From Doryteuthis pealeii (taxonomy: Eukaryota; Mollusca; Cephalopoda; Myopsida; Loliginidae): a stretch of 64,000 bases of DNA. Of the stretch, positions 33,045 to 44,469 are shown in pieces. Every line of letters starts with the position of its first letter. Position 1 is the first letter of the stretch. A model generated the notes under the pieces. That model was given only the letters and a program-made list of their open reading frames with translations. It had not been told where the DNA came from and ran no database searches. The stretch spans positions 19,903,647 through 19,967,646 of the forward strand of contig CM042145.1 in the NCBI GenBank assembly GCA_023376005.1. Direction: 5' to 3'. The translations under genes were made by a program, and so were the position numbers.

Positions 33045-34848
33045 TTTGAGAATTTAAAAGCCATTTCCATTGAGAATGTACACACACACACACACACACA
33101 CACACAAAGTAAAGAATTCTAGACAACATTCATGGAATTATTTGTTTGTAGACACCGGAGAAGAAGTCTGAAGATCAGTTAAAATATAAGGAAGACAACA
33201 AAATTGGAATAATGAAAAAAAAAAAAAAAAAACATTGTCAAAATTTCTAATAACTAGATTGTTTTAATAGAATTTTTCTCAACTTCTCATAAATAAATTT
33301 AAATAATCTTATTAATTCAATGTATATATCTTTTACTGAATCCTTGTATATTTTTGATATTTTTTATGAAAATTCACTTACCATTTTAAAAATTAAACAA
33401 CTTTTGAATAATTTTTTCTCTTTTAGTTTGTTTTTTTTTGTCTATAAATAATAACTTTTGCACTACCCTATACAATTCTCTAACTGTAATAGTTTATATT
33501 TTAAATCATTCCACAGAAAAAAAAAAAAAAAAAAGTGTATAATAAATATGAAAAAGTTATGATTGAATGGAAAAAAAATTGAAGCTGAAATAAATTAGAA
33601 TATATAAATATTTTGGGGAGGAGGTGTTAAATTTATACGGTTCAATGATTTTAAATTGATTTATAACTAAGTATATATAATGTAAAACAGCCAATTCTAC
33701 TTAGAGATATGTGGTTCACAATTTTACAATGTACTTAAAATCTCCAAGATAGACATGCATATAAACTAAAATAAACCATTTATGTAACAATTTTATGAAT
33801 GCTGATATACAGAAAAGATTTCAGAGTGTGTGTGGAAAAAAAAAAAAAAAAAAAAGAAAGAAAGAATTATACAAGTTAATAAAAGAAAATAATCTGATAT
33901 CATTAACTCACAACAATAAACAAACAAACAAACAAACAAAAAAGCGAGGGAGGGTTTGGTTAGTCTGTCGACTGGTGTTAGTCATGTGTCAGGTTATAAA
34001 AGCTTTCTCTTACTTAAAAGTTTGACTAGCAATCTCATGGTAGAGTAGAGAAAGTAATAATTAAAACCGAGTATAAACAGAAGACAACAAAAGCAACAAT
34101 AACAACAAATAGAAAAATAAAATAAAATATCAATCGTGTGGAAATGGCAGAGGCATATGGAGAAGTCAACCAGGGGGGGGAAAAAAGGTGTAGTGTATAT
34201 GAGCCAATAAAGAGACAATGCTATTTGTAACTAAAGAATTCCACTTGTGCAACAGGAAATCAACACAGATGCAATCTGAAGAAAAGGAAATAGAATTTAA
34301 TTTCTATTTCTAGATTGTCAAAAAACAAGCATCATCATCATCATCATCATCAGTAGAATTGGGGAAAATGGAAAAATGAAAATAAAAGTGACAGGTAATT
34401 TCCGTTGATCAAGAGAAAATGATTGGAGCAGGAATAATTAAAGAGGAAACTATGAAACTATGATAACAAGAGTCTTTATTAAAAAAAAAAAATATTAAGG
34501 TGTAAATTAGCAATAATAAGGGGTTTTTTGAACACTTGAATCTTTTCATTAAATGAAAATGTGATTCATTAATTAATATTGCTTGATAATTTCAAACTAT
34601 CAGGTTGAACACAAAGAACATCACAAAGAGGCTACACATGTTTCTTTTTTTTTTTTTACTGAAAATATAATTTACAATAAAAAGACCTTTGCAAGTTAAT
34701 ATATTGAACACTAATTAAATTTATACACCCCTTTTTTTCTATCTATCTTGGTATGTTACCATAAGACACTAAAAAAAAATAAATAAATAAAATTTTAAAA
34801 AATAAAATTTAGAAAAATGATATGTATTTACCCCCCCCACACACACAC
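33045..34848. other. Unassigned AT-rich sequence
   Basis: Holds a (CA)n run (33080-33107), poly-A runs (33218-33232, 33516-33533, 33836-33855), (CAAA)n at about 33918-33940 and (CAT)n at about 34331-34351. No gene or family repeat recognised. Confidence 0.55.
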
Positions 34849-34849
34849 A

Positions 34850-35095
34850 CACCACAGACAGGATGTGATGCTTTTTGAGTGGAGTTTGAATTCAGAGTTT
34901 TCCTTCTACACTGGTTGCCTAACCAAGGTTAAAGAACACAATCTACCCTACCATTTCCCTATAGCTGGGGGGAGAACATATGGATTCATATTTTTCCAAA
35001 GGTCATTAGCACAAAGTGAAATGCCAACAGCCTCGCCCAGGAATTGAACTCGGGTTGCCAATTCCATTTCCTACGACAATAACTGTTATGCAAAG
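34850..35095 (-). repeat. S2 SINE
   Basis: GACAGGATGTGATGC, TTTGAATTCAGAGTTTTCCT, CCTAACCAAGGTTAAAG and a tRNA-like head (GGAATTGGCAACCCGAGTTC on the minus strand). Confidence 0.8.
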
Positions 35096-35213
35096 CACAC
35101 TTCAACAAAAAATAAAAAGGATATTGTAGTATGATTTTTGTTAATGTGTTAACATTCAAAAGAGTTACACAAAAATTCAACACAAATGTATATGTAAAAA
35201 GGTATAAAATGAA

Positions 35214-35493
35214 GGTAATTTATGAGGAAGTGCCTCAAAAATTTGCTACCCGGTGACTATCAAAATAACAACCCCAGCTCGTCGTAATTCTTGTTTATTT
35301 ATCGTATTTTGTCGTAATTCTTGTTTAGATATGAAGATGGATATATAGTTTGGAATAGACTGAGATAGATAGATAAACAAACAAAATAATATAGATAGAT
35401 ATGAACAAATGGAGATAGATATTTTCGACAAGTAAATGTATTTGAGGAGGGGGGGTCGCATCTTCTTTTGTCGTAATTCTTGTTTATTTAAAC
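35214..35493. mobile_element. M1 MITE, 3' truncated
   Basis: Left end GGTAATTTATGAGGAAGTGC, then TCGTCGTAATTCTTGTTT and GATA-rich interior as in 7163-7622. It stops at about 35493 where LINE sequence begins. The 110-aa minus frame through it is spurious. Confidence 0.8.
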
Positions 35494-35497
35494 AAAA

Positions 35498-35975
35498 TGG
35501 TATATGCATAAACCAGAATCTGTTCTTGAGAACGAAACGCATAAAATTCTCTAGGACTTTGAAATACAAACGGATCACCTTATCCCAGCAAGAAGACCAG
35601 ACCTAGTGTTGATAAACAAAAAAGAAAGAACTTGTCAACTGGTGGATTTTGCAGTGCCAGCAGATCACAGGGTGAAGCTAAAGGAAAATGAAAAAATGGA
35701 CAAATATCTGGACCTTGCCGAGAACTGAAAAAGTTATGGAATATGAAAGTGAAAGAATTGTAGTTGGTGCACTTGGAACAGTCCCAAAAGGATTGGAAAA
35801 GGGTTTGGAAAGTTTGGAAATCAGAGGAAGGGTTGAAACCATTCAGAACACTGCACTGCTGCAATCTGCCAGAATACTCAGAAGAGTCCTGAGACCTGAG
35901 GAGACTTGCTGTCACTCAGACTCCAGTGAAAGACCATCAGCTAATGCTGATGTGAAAACTCAAAAGGAGTAAATA
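35498..35975 (+). pseudogene. Non-LTR retrotransposon C-terminal ORF remnant
   Basis: Frame from 35498 reads WYMHKPESVLENETHKIL, an in-frame stop where a W is expected, then DFEIQTDHLIPARRPDLVLI, KKERTCQLVDFAVPADHRV and KMDKYLDLAEN. A frameshift moves it to the frame of 35688-35972: VVGALGTVPKGLEKGLESLE, then QSARILRRVL. This order matches the C-terminal part of a common invertebrate LINE protein. The RPD...D spacing recalls the PD-(D/E)XK endonuclease of R2/R4-type elements, which is my inference. One stop plus one frameshift make it dead. It joins directly to a truncated M1 MITE upstream and to a Helitron 5' end downstream. Confidence 0.75.
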
Positions 35976-35982
35976 ATAATAA

Positions 35983-36090
35983 TCTTATTATAATGGAGAT
36001 TATGTGTATGTCTGTCTGTGTAACTGAAACTACGTCACCACCAACGTTACAATTCCCTCAGTTATTTAATCAATGGTTATTAAATAATCA
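35983..36090 (+). mobile_element. Helitron 5' end fragment
   Basis: A|TCTTATTATAATGGAGATTA followed by GTCTGTCTGTGTAACTGAAA and the CCCTCAGTTATTTA block, then divergence. Confidence 0.65.
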
Positions 36091-36329
36091 TTATCTAATC
36101 TTAATTAGCATCTTATTAACAATTTCTATTAAGGTCTAGCCGAGATAGATTTGCCTCAAAACAGCCCATATTGTTAAGGAGTTTAAAATTATAATTTCTT
36201 CTGTTTTGTGTTGTTCCTTGCTGTCATAGAATGACAACTGAAATAAGTTATGATTTTTTTTAAAAGCCCCCGCCTCTGAAAATTTTTTTTTTTTTAAATT
36301 AAAAACTTAAAAAGAAAAATACTAGTAAA

Positions 36330-36590
36330 TAATAGTAAGTAAAATCGTCGGAGCGGCCTAAAGTCGGTACCAGCCAATCAGCGAGGGAGTCTATCCCCTT
36401 TTCACTTACGCTAGACCAAGGAGATTATTTTAGTGACTGAGGTGGAGCGCCACACCTACCGTCAGCTCTTTACTTTACTGCACAGATCCCTGTGCTACTC
36501 ATACGCTGAGTTGGCGAGGACCGGTATCGAACGAGGAACCTTGTGATTTCTAGCCGAACGCTCTACCGACTGAGCTAACCCGGCCCATAA
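36330..36590 (-). repeat. S1 tRNA-derived SINE, full length
   Basis: Reference-quality copy. On the minus strand the head is GGGTTAGCTCAGTCGGTAGA (A box) and CTCGTTCGATACCGGTCC (B box). The body includes GAGCTGACGGTAGGTGTGG and TCTCCTTGGTCTAGCG. The end is CGACTTTAGGCCGCTCC-like, with a TTTACTTA tail. Confidence 0.9.
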
Positions 36591-37254
36591 ATCCATGAAT
36601 TACAAATAAAAATCATTCAAGACAAAAGATGATGGAATAATAGAATAATAACAAAATTGATTAAAAAAAAATTTTTTTAAAAAATGTATGAGTTGGGAGA
36701 ATTTCTTAGATTCAATATAACTTGATGTAATAAATCAAGATTGATATTCTAAACTCAAAATCTGCAAACTCGTGTCTCAACTCGAGTCCTGACATTTTGA
36801 TCAATGAACCTTGACTAAGAATGGAAACAATGCTTACAAACAATTCCTACAACCAAAGAAATGTTCAGCTCTTCAGAGATCTCAATCAAGAATGAGAAAA
36901 TTGATTGGCAAATTAGCTGTAAGAAAAATGAATTCTAATATGGTTGCTTCTTAAAGATAAAAAGTATTGATGCTATCTTAGAATGTTTTGTTTTTCTTTT
37001 TTTTTTTTAAATATTGTTTGTCTAATTGAATAGATAGATATGAATATATAGGACAAGGAAGGAAAAAAAAAAAAAAAAAAAAAAAAAGTTTAAAAAAAAA
37101 ACAAAAAACATAAAAAATAAGTTTCCTCCCAAATAAATTGGTAAACCATGAAAAACTAACAGCAAAAAACTTGCAGTAAAAGGAATTTTTGATAAAAGAA
37201 CTGATAGTTAAATTCCCAAGTAGGATATCATATTTGATGGCATATAAGACCCCC

Positions 37255-37535
37255 CAGCGAGTGGTGTAATGGTTAAAGTCATGGGAAATGGACTTGTCGC
37301 CCCGAGTTCAAATCCTGCATGTGGTAATTGCGTTTCACTTAGCGTTAATACCCTTGGGAAAGGTATGAATCCTACATTCCCTCCAGCTATGGATAAATAG
37401 TAGGGTAGTCTGGGCTCTTTAACCTTGGTTAGGTAACCGGTCTAGGAGAAGGAAAACTCTGAATTCAAACCTGTTGAACTCCGCTTAAGAAATTGACCTT
37501 GTGTCACATCCTGCTCGTGCGGAGGGGTTTATATA
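37255..37535 (+). repeat. S2 tRNA-derived SINE, full length
   Basis: Head GTGGTGTAATGGTTAAAGTC and CCGAGTTCAAATCCTGC, full body, and tail ATCCTGCTCGTGCGGAGGGG. Confidence 0.9.
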
Positions 37536-37664
37536 TAAGACCCCCCCCACCTCTATTTACATTTAGTATTACTATATTATGAGTGAGACTAGGTACACGT
37601 AATGGGTAAACATTAGGCATCCAAATAACTCCATTTTTATATATATGTATTTTACTAACCCCTG

Positions 37665-37912
37665 CATAGGATGTGACACAAGGTCATTTTTTAAGCAAAG
37701 TTTAACAGGTTAGAATTCTCCTAGACCGGTTGCCATACTACGGTTAAAGAGACCAGTCTGCCCTACTATTGATCCATAGCTAGAGGAAGAATAGTTGGAT
37801 TCATACCTTTCCCAAGTAGCGCTATGTGAAATACCACCAACCTCATCCAGGATTTGAACTTGTGTCGCCCTGTCCATTTCCTACAACGATAACCATTACA
37901 CCAAAGGCACCT
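37665..37912 (-). repeat. S2 tRNA-derived SINE
   Basis: Minus orientation: tail ATCCTATGCAGGGG-like, body, and head with GGTGTAATGGTTATCGTTG and CAAGTTCAAATCCTGG. Confidence 0.85.
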
Positions 37913-38164
37913 ACAAATTAAATTTAAAGGGGGGGGGCTTATATGCTATCAAATATGATATCCTACTTGGGAGTTTAGCAATCAGTTCTTTTATCAAAAT
38001 TCAACTTCATATATAGAAACAAGGAGACATTTTTTTTTAATGAGAATTTTTATTAATTTTAAATTTTACAAGGGGGACCTTTGTTCTCAAAATTGTCTTT
38101 CAAAATAAGCTAAAGTTTAAAATATGAAAATAAATGCACTAATAATTTACTCAGTTTTATATCT

Positions 38165-38260
38165 ATTAATAATGGAGATTCACTTCCGGTTTTTGTCTGT
38201 AACAAAAATTATGTCACTGCTTACGTCACATTACCCAAAAACGTTATAACATAGAATAAA
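38165..38260 (+). mobile_element. Helitron-like 5' end fragment
   Basis: TCTATTAATAATGGAGATTC then TTTTTGTCTGTAACAAAAAT and ATGTCACTGCTTACGTCAC are analogous to the starts at 29192 and 57399, but the rest is unrelated. Confidence 0.45.
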
Positions 38261-38264
38261 TACA

Positions 38265-39440
38265 CTCAAAATTTGGACATGCAGCATTAGACAGTCCTCA
38301 TTGTTTTTTAAAACAAGTTTTAATAACATGACTGGTATTATCTATCTATATATAGTTTGTTTTATTTTAATACATATTTAAAGTTTACATTTCAAATTGT
38401 TTTATTTTTTTTATCTTTTAATAAATTTGATGATTTTACTTACTTAGGGTACAAACTCGCTGATATTGAATTTTTTACTCCCACCCCTCAGGCAATATGT
38501 TTCAAAAATCTATTTTTACATCGCCCAGAGGGCGTTTTTTTAATTTTGTACTAGTAAATATGATAATGCAAATATACTGAAAATTAAAACAAAACCGATC
38601 TAAAACATATTTTAAGCATAATGGATGTATGCAAACAATATTTTTAATTTATTCCAACTTTTTATTCATTAGAAAAAAATATATAAAAATAAAAGGAAAC
38701 ATTAAATGGAGGAATATATTTGTGAATAAATAAACAAAAGATAATAATTTAACTAACCTTCACATCTTAAATTATACCATATGACAGTCATTTATGCTTT
38801 TCTTTAATAAATTAAACATATCTATTATGGAAAATGATTTTAAAATTTAATCAAAATATTAGCAAGATGAAATAGGTACCAGTTTTTGTTCATACATAAT
38901 ATATATCATCTAAATAAGAGGTTATATTTAATCAGCAAAGAAAGTGACAATTCAGTCACAAAAGTAAAAAGAAAAGAAAAAAAGAAGTAGAATAAATAGA
39001 GCAAAATAATTAGAATCAACCCACAAGAAAAGTATCTGAAATCAATTTCAGTTATTGTGCTCCAATCTCCATTCAATAAAAGCTTATAAAAGATTATAAC
39101 TCCTATGGAAAAAAAAACAATAACAATTTATAGATTGTTAAAAGGCATCCTGAGTATTTGCAGCTTAGAACAAGTTATAAAAGATTTGAATTTCTTGTTC
39201 AGAAAAGGCATTTATAAAGTAAGAGTTTTTAGTTCACAATGATGCAATCATTTTGAGAATGTGCTTTGTGAATCATTAAATACAAATATTTAAAGAAACA
39301 TTAAGATTTTACATAAAATCTTAATTGTCTTTAGATAACTTTATTTTTTCTTTCTCAAATCCATCAAACATGGAAGCTCAAAGTATAATCTGAATTCAAC
39401 ATTTTAGTCAGTTCGAATTCATTACAAATTAATCAATTAC
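38265..39440. other. Unassigned AT-rich sequence
   Basis: No interspersed repeat, RNA gene or splice-supported exon recognised. The 65-codon frame at 38357-38554 has no family resemblance I know. Confidence 0.5.
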
Positions 39441-39449
39441 AAAGCTACC

Positions 39450-39718
39450 CAGAGATGCTGATAGGGATGCAGGATGCGTACCTGATGCACAAAAATCTAA
39501 AAGGATCCAGTAAAATCCATGCGTTCCAGTGGGTTTTTTTTTCCTTGCATCACTATTTAAAGCTAACTGTAAATACATTTCAATAGTTTCTTAGAAATTA
39601 ATTACACAGATAGGTTACAAGATGGCTTTAGTTGAGACCCATAAATTTTCCTGGGGACTCATTCAAAGCAAATATGTGCATCAAAGGACCACTAAATCAA
39701 AAACATATCAGCATCACG
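39450..39718 (-). mobile_element. M4 MITE copy
   Basis: Reverse-orientation M4: GAGATGCTGATAGGGATGC at the left, CATATCAGCATCAC at the right, and interior ACTGTAAATACATTTCAATA and ACCCATAAATTTTCCTGGGG. Confidence 0.75.
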
Positions 39719-39734
39719 GCTGACCTATGGTTAT

Positions 39735-39990
39735 CATCATAGGAAGTGGACATGGCGAGACAAGTTCAAATCTTAGACAAGGCTGTTTGCATTTCCCATA
39801 GTACTGATACCTTTGGAAAAGGGTACAAATCCAACTATTTCTCCTCTAGCTATGAGTAAATAGTAGGGCAGAATAGATCCTTTAACCTTGGTAAGTCAAC
39901 TTGTCTAAGAGAAGAAACAACTCTGAATTCAAACCTGTTAAATTCCACTTAATAAATAAATAAATAAGTAAATAAATAAATAAAAACTTC
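39735..39990 (+). repeat. S2 SINE with AAAT-rich tail
   Basis: ATAGGAAGTGGACATGGCG, CAAGTTCAAATCTTAGAC and the CTCTGAATTCAAACCTGTTA block. The 3' end is replaced by an (AAATAAAT)n run to about 39984. Confidence 0.75.
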
Positions 39991-40004
39991 CTTTGAATTT
40001 GGGT

Positions 40005-40345
40005 GGTTGTTTTTTTTGTTTTACGACATATCAACCTCAGTGGGTCATTTAATGCTGACAAAGTTTTGAAATAAATTCCTTCTTAATGGATACTCAATTT
40101 TTTTATAAATTCATGTTTTTCTATTTAACCCATAGATAGAACCCTAACAGATACTACCACTCTGGGTCAGAGTGAACCTGGGAGCAATAGTAATGAAGGG
40201 GTGCTCCACATTCCCCAAACCTCCAGAACTGGAACCCCACCATCAGATAGAGTTTAATGTCATACCCAGGTCATGAAGACCCTCATCCACTCCCTTGATA
40301 AAAAGGGTTGGGGGCTTGCCATAAGGGCAATAGGGTTGGGACATT
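40005..40345 (-). repeat. LINE-like unit, 5' truncated
   Basis: TTTGTTTTACGACATATCAA, then GGGTCATTTAATGCTGAC, CAGAGTGAACCTGGGAGC, GGGGTGCTCCACATTCC and GGCTTGCCATAAGGGC. It ends in a stub of an S2 head (40345-40395). Confidence 0.75.
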
Positions 40346-40494
40346 GGGTTGTTGTGTCCATTTCTTACAAGTTTAACCATTACACTACAAGCACCTCCAC
40401 AACAAAGATAAAACTAAATTCTCAAACCAAAAATAACATTTTTTGCCAAACATTAAATTCTCATCACAAATAACTCGCATTGACGAATTAATTA

Positions 40495-40775
40495 AGAGAG
40501 GTTCACTTAGCATAACAGTTATCATTGTAGGAAATAGGATCGGTGACCAGAGTTCAAATCCTGGACAGGGCCGTTTGCATTTCACTTTATGCCAATGCCC
40601 TTGGGAAAAGCATGAATCCATCTGTTCTTCCTCCATCTACAGGTAAATATTATGACAGGCTGGATTCTTTAACCTTGGTTAGACAACCAGTCTAGGAAAA
40701 GAAAAACTGAATTCAAACCATCTTTACTCTGCTTAAATAATTCACCTTGTGTCACATCCTGCCCATGGCAAATTA
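40495..40775 (+). repeat. S2 tRNA-derived SINE
   Basis: Diverged head (GTTCACTTAGCATAACAGTT, CAGAGTTCAAATCCTGGACA) and full body to ATCCTGCCCATGGC. Confidence 0.8.
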
Positions 40776-40989
40776 AATTTTTTAAATCATCTGTAGCAGA
40801 AATAACATAGTTGTACCCATAGAGCAGCGTAAGAGAACTTGGTTTCATCTTGCCTGCCTGGATGGAACTCATGTCCTTTGCAAACCGAAAAACACAACTT
40901 GAGAGTGACACTGATACATGGCTTGATTCAGGTGCCCGGAGGCACAAAAGGCCAATAAATAGACAGGCCAAAAGTGAGTCGGGGCAGGC

Positions 40990-41175
40990 TTCAGAAGGTT
41001 CTGATTTGGTTTGGTTTGGTTTGTTTTAAGGCATATCAACCATGGTGTGTCATTTAATGCCGACAAAGTTTTGAAATAAATTCATTCTTAATGGATAGTC
41101 AATTTTTTTTATAAATTCATGTTTTTCTATTCAATCCATAGATGGGATCCTAACAGGTACTACCACTCCTCAGAA
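40990..41175 (-). repeat. LINE-like 3' tail, strongly truncated
   Basis: Opens with (TTTGG)n, TTAAGGCATATCAACC, TCATTTAATGCCGACAAAG and GATGGGATCCTAACAGG, ending at TACCACTCC. Confidence 0.75.
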
Positions 41176-41969
41176 GGTACTGGTGTTAGATTCAGAAGGA
41201 TATATATTTTGAGAGAGAAAGCAGAGTCAAACAAAGAAGGAACATTTTCACTGGTTTGGTTAATAATATTCTGCTTTTTCCTTGGTGGACTGTCAAAAAA
41301 AAACAAAAAAAAACTACAATATTTAATTCCTTAATAAATGTATATAAACTGATATAAATACAATGCAATTCATTGTTATAATGATCTTTATTAATAAATT
41401 TCATCAAAACAAATTAATGTGATCGTTCATTGTTGTATTATGAGCAGCTCAATTAAATGACATATTCATTTTTGCAATTATAGATTCCTTCATTGAGATC
41501 AGTAAACCATGCAATACCATCAATAAAAAGCCAAGGAGAGCAAACATAACCAGTCTCTGGCAAAGAGATGAAATGAAAAGCAGATATAAATGTCAACAAG
41601 ATAAAAGCCTGTAGCATTATTGTAGGTTTGCAGTGGCATTGCAAATATGAAAGGTCTGAGCAGCAATCATAACAGCTACAAAGAGGCCAAGACTGCCACT
41701 CAAAGAATGAACAAGATCCTCAGCAGGGAACTAGCAGCAGAAGCAAATCAATCTTTCCAACCATTCCTATGAAATTGTGAAGATTTACAAATGCATAGAA
41801 ATCAATAGGTCAGCATCAATCTTGACTGAAAATCTGTGCAATATTGCAGTAAATCTCATGAAAAAAAAAGAAAGAAAGAAAGAAATAAGACTTTGTGGAA
41901 GAGTTGCAACTTAACAAAAAAAATAATAAATAAATAAAAATTTTAAAAAGCATAGTGTTCATTTTTGGA

Positions 41970-42300
41970 TTAAAGAAAAGAAAAAAAAAAGAAAAAGAAA
42001 GAAGAAAAAGAAAGAAAGAAAAAAGAAAAAAAAAAAAAAAGAAAAGTGAAAGAAAAAAAAAAGAAAAGTGAAAGAAAAAAAAAAAAGAAAAAAAAGAAAA
42101 GTGAAAGAAAAAAAAAAAGAAAGTGAAAGAAAAAAAAAAGAAAAGAAAAAAAAGAAAAAAAAAAAAAAAAAAAAGTGAAAGAGAAAAAAAGAAAGTGAAA
42201 GAGAAAAAAAAGAAAGAAAAAAAAAAAAAAAAAAGAAAAAAAAAAGAAAGAAAAAAAAAAAAAAAAGAGAAAAGAAAGAAAAAAGAAAAGAAAAAGAAAA
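41970..42300. repeat. 330-bp polypurine tract
   Basis: Almost only A and G on the plus strand, with repeated GAAAAGTGAAAG blocks; T occurs mainly in these GTG triplets. The F-rich 127-codon minus frame and K-rich plus frame are low-complexity artefacts. Confidence 0.95.
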
Positions 42301-42756
42301 ATGGTGCACAGTGGATAAAAAGAAAATAGTCAATAACAACATGCCTGTTAAGAAGTACTTTTAATATCTATAAGATGTATAAACAAAGATAATAAAAAAA
42401 AAATCATTTATTCTGTTAAACATTAAAAAGGAGACAAGCTGAAATATGCTATTAAGAAAAGAAAAGTGACAATGCCTGAAAATGTTTAAAAAAAAAAAAA
42501 AAAAAAAACAACATATCTGGATGAGAGTATTAGCATTGAAAGCAAGAGGTTCAATATTGGAGGTCAGGATAGAAAAGCTCTAAAACCATAACCGACAAAA
42601 ATAAACACAAAATTCTAACTTTAAAATAAAAGCAAAAAGCCTGTCTCTAATCCTAAAGCCAATTTTAAGGACTTCTTAAACTTTTTACTTGATGCAACAC
42701 TCTTATAACCAAATTTAATTTCCATTCACCAAAAATAAATTAATTGAATATCATCA

Positions 42757-42930
42757 TTGAATAATCACGACAAACAAACTCGGCGAATACCACGTGCGAC
42801 AACACTGGACAGCTGTTTCAACCTAGTTAGGTCTCATCAGCAGTGTATACCTCGATCTCCTCCAGACAGAGATCGAACTGAGAATCCAGAATGTAGAGCC
42901 AGAGACTCTACCGCTAGGTCACCGGCCCAC
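42757..42930 (-). repeat. tRNA-headed SINE carrying a hammerhead motif
   Basis: On the minus strand: GGCCGGTGACCTAGCGGTAG (A-box region), TCTCAGTTCGATCTCTG (B-box region), then the hammerhead at 42848-42801. The 3' part contains GTCGCACGTGGTATTCGCC and GTTTGTCGTGATTATTC. That 3' part recurs in both arms of the inverted repeat 44881-45088. This is a tRNA-hammerhead-tail chimera. Confidence 0.7.
42801..42848 (-). ncRNA. Hammerhead-ribozyme-like motif (HHR-A)
   Basis: Minus strand: ACACTG (stem I), CTGATGA, GACCTA-AC-TAGGTT (stem II), GAAA, CAG/CTG minimal stem III, TC, then CAGTGT, which pairs perfectly with ACACTG over 6 bp. Core residues are complete and no extra base lies at the core/stem II junction. 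Predicted cleavage falls between 42808 and 42807. This is the cleanest hammerhead in the window. Whether the 3-bp stem III without a real loop acts as monomer or dimer is unknown. Confidence 0.7.
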
Positions 42931-43068
42931 ATCCACACACAAAACTTGCCAAATCAACCTGTCAATGATAAATGCTATAACCTAGTGTGGCGTGAAGCTG
43001 GATCCACAACATAACAGAGGACACGGTTACCTCTCGGAGTCACAACTTCTCTTAAATTACAAAACAAC

Positions 43069-43398
43069 TACCATATTTGACTGCATATAGGACGCACTTT
43101 TTTTCCCAAAAAATTTTGGCTAAAAAAATTGACCTGCATCTTATACATCGTAGGTGAAGTTTGAAGTTTTATTATTATTAATTTTATTATTATCATTATT
43201 TCCTGCTATTGAGATGTCTTGTGTGTGCTTATTGCTTGTCTGTACTGCCAAATCGCTTTTATACAGCTATGTTTCTGCTTGTGTAATGCACAGCTAGACT
43301 GTTTTCAGCAATATATGCTTAAAGACACTAAAAACTTTTTTTTCCTGAATCTGACCCGCTGAAATGGGGGTGCATCTTATATGCCGTCAAATATGGTA
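43069..43398. mobile_element. MITE with TACCATATTTGAC termini
   Basis: Left TACCATATTTGACTGCATAT and right ATATGCCGTCAAATATGGTA are inverted, with GGACGCAC/GGGTGCATC continuing. About 330 bp; no unambiguous target duplication. Confidence 0.75.
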
Positions 43399-43558
43399 AT
43401 TTACAAGTGTTTAAAACAATTTATACGATCGGTTTGGTTTCTTTATTTAATGGCATATCATATTTGTGAAAAATAAACTTTTGGTATCTTTTGCTTAGAA
43501 GAAAATCAAGTTTTCTTTATAAAATGTATTGATACAGGTGTACTTATGGGTGATATTG

Positions 43559-44008
43559 GGTAATTTTCACCTTTAGTTGTTAAAATTCCTAGCAAATAAG
43601 GCAATTAGAGTAACCTCCCTTGATTTTCACTTTGAACTAAACCAGCAGCTATTTTGAAAGTCTCCGTGCGAAATAAACAAATCTTAGAAACTTTTTCGAA
43701 AACAATACAACTGCATACTTTAACACAAAATATCATAAAATGTGTTCTTAATAATAATTAAGTTCATTCCAGGTAATTTTATGCTAGGAATTTAGCCAAC
43801 TGACTTTCACTTTGAAACAAGATGGTAGCCATTTTGAAAGTTCCGTGTGAAATATACAAATCTTAGAATCGTTCGAAAACAATACAAGTGCATGCTTTAA
43901 CACAAAAGTATCATAAAATGTGTTCTTAATAACAATTAAGTTCATTTCAGATAATGCGTACGCACAATTTTATGCTAGGAATTTTAACAACTAAAGGTGA
44001 AAATTACC
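43559..44008. mobile_element. MITE with 8-bp duplication and internal tandem repeat
   Basis: Ends GGTAATTTTCACCTTTAGTT / complementary right end. Flanks are exact TGATATTG at 43551-43558 and 44009-44016. Inside, a unit of about 180 bp (CACTTTGAA... to TAAAATGTGTTCTTAATAA) is present twice. The same ATCATAAAATGTGTTC block occurs in 61077-61451, so the two are related. Confidence 0.9.
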
Positions 44009-44138
44009 TGATATTGTATTCGCAGTAAGCAATTCAATTCAACAAGAGAAAATACCAAAATGACATTGCAAAACCTTGTCAATAAATTTTTAACTTTTTC
44101 ATTATTCCATTGTTCTGTGTTAAGCTATATTTTATTTT

Positions 44139-44228
44139 CTCGTCACTGGAATAATGTTTGCCTCTCAAACCCTCTTTCATAGGGCCGAAGAGATGATAGT
44201 CTGAGGCAAACATTATTCCAGTGACGAG
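44139..44228. repeat. Short inverted repeat
   Basis: CTCGTCACTGGAATAATGTT (44139 on) is complementary to the block ending at 44228. Arms are 26 bp around a 38-bp loop. The element class is unknown. Confidence 0.8.
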
Positions 44229-44464
44229 GAAGTGAAATCTCTAGTGAAGAAGTGGCTCAAAGAGCGGTCAACAGAATTTTATGGGGCAAGGATACATGCT
44301 CTCATTCAAAGGTGGAAAATTGCTATTGAGAGAAATGGTGACTGTGTGAAGAAGTAGGGATGTGATCCACTGAGGACCAGCTTCATTTTGATGTATGATA
44401 CATGTTCCTGTGTTGGTAATTATACCTGTCCTAAACAAAATGACATTGCTTTTTGACTCACCCT

Positions 44465-44469
44465 CATAT

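Larger units (their letters stand above)
37180..37998. mobile_element. MITE-like inverted repeat hosting two opposed S2 SINEs
   Basis: Left arm ATAAAAGAACTGAT, CCCAAGTAGGATATCATATT and TGGCATATAAGACCCCCC (37190-37250) is complementary to 37927-37998. Between them lie an S2 copy on plus (37255-37535) and one on minus (37665-37912). GGCATATAAGACC-type ends resemble the element at 43069-43398. Confidence 0.7.

Noticed and set aside
36330..36590. tRNA-like A and B boxes as a functional tRNA gene
   Set aside because: The tRNA-like part is fused to the S1 body in many copies and does not form a full cloverleaf, so it is a SINE promoter. The same applies to S2 and S3 heads.
41959..42342. 127-codon F-rich minus frame and K-rich plus frame
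   Set aside because: Direct translation of a polypurine tract; no protein-like composition.
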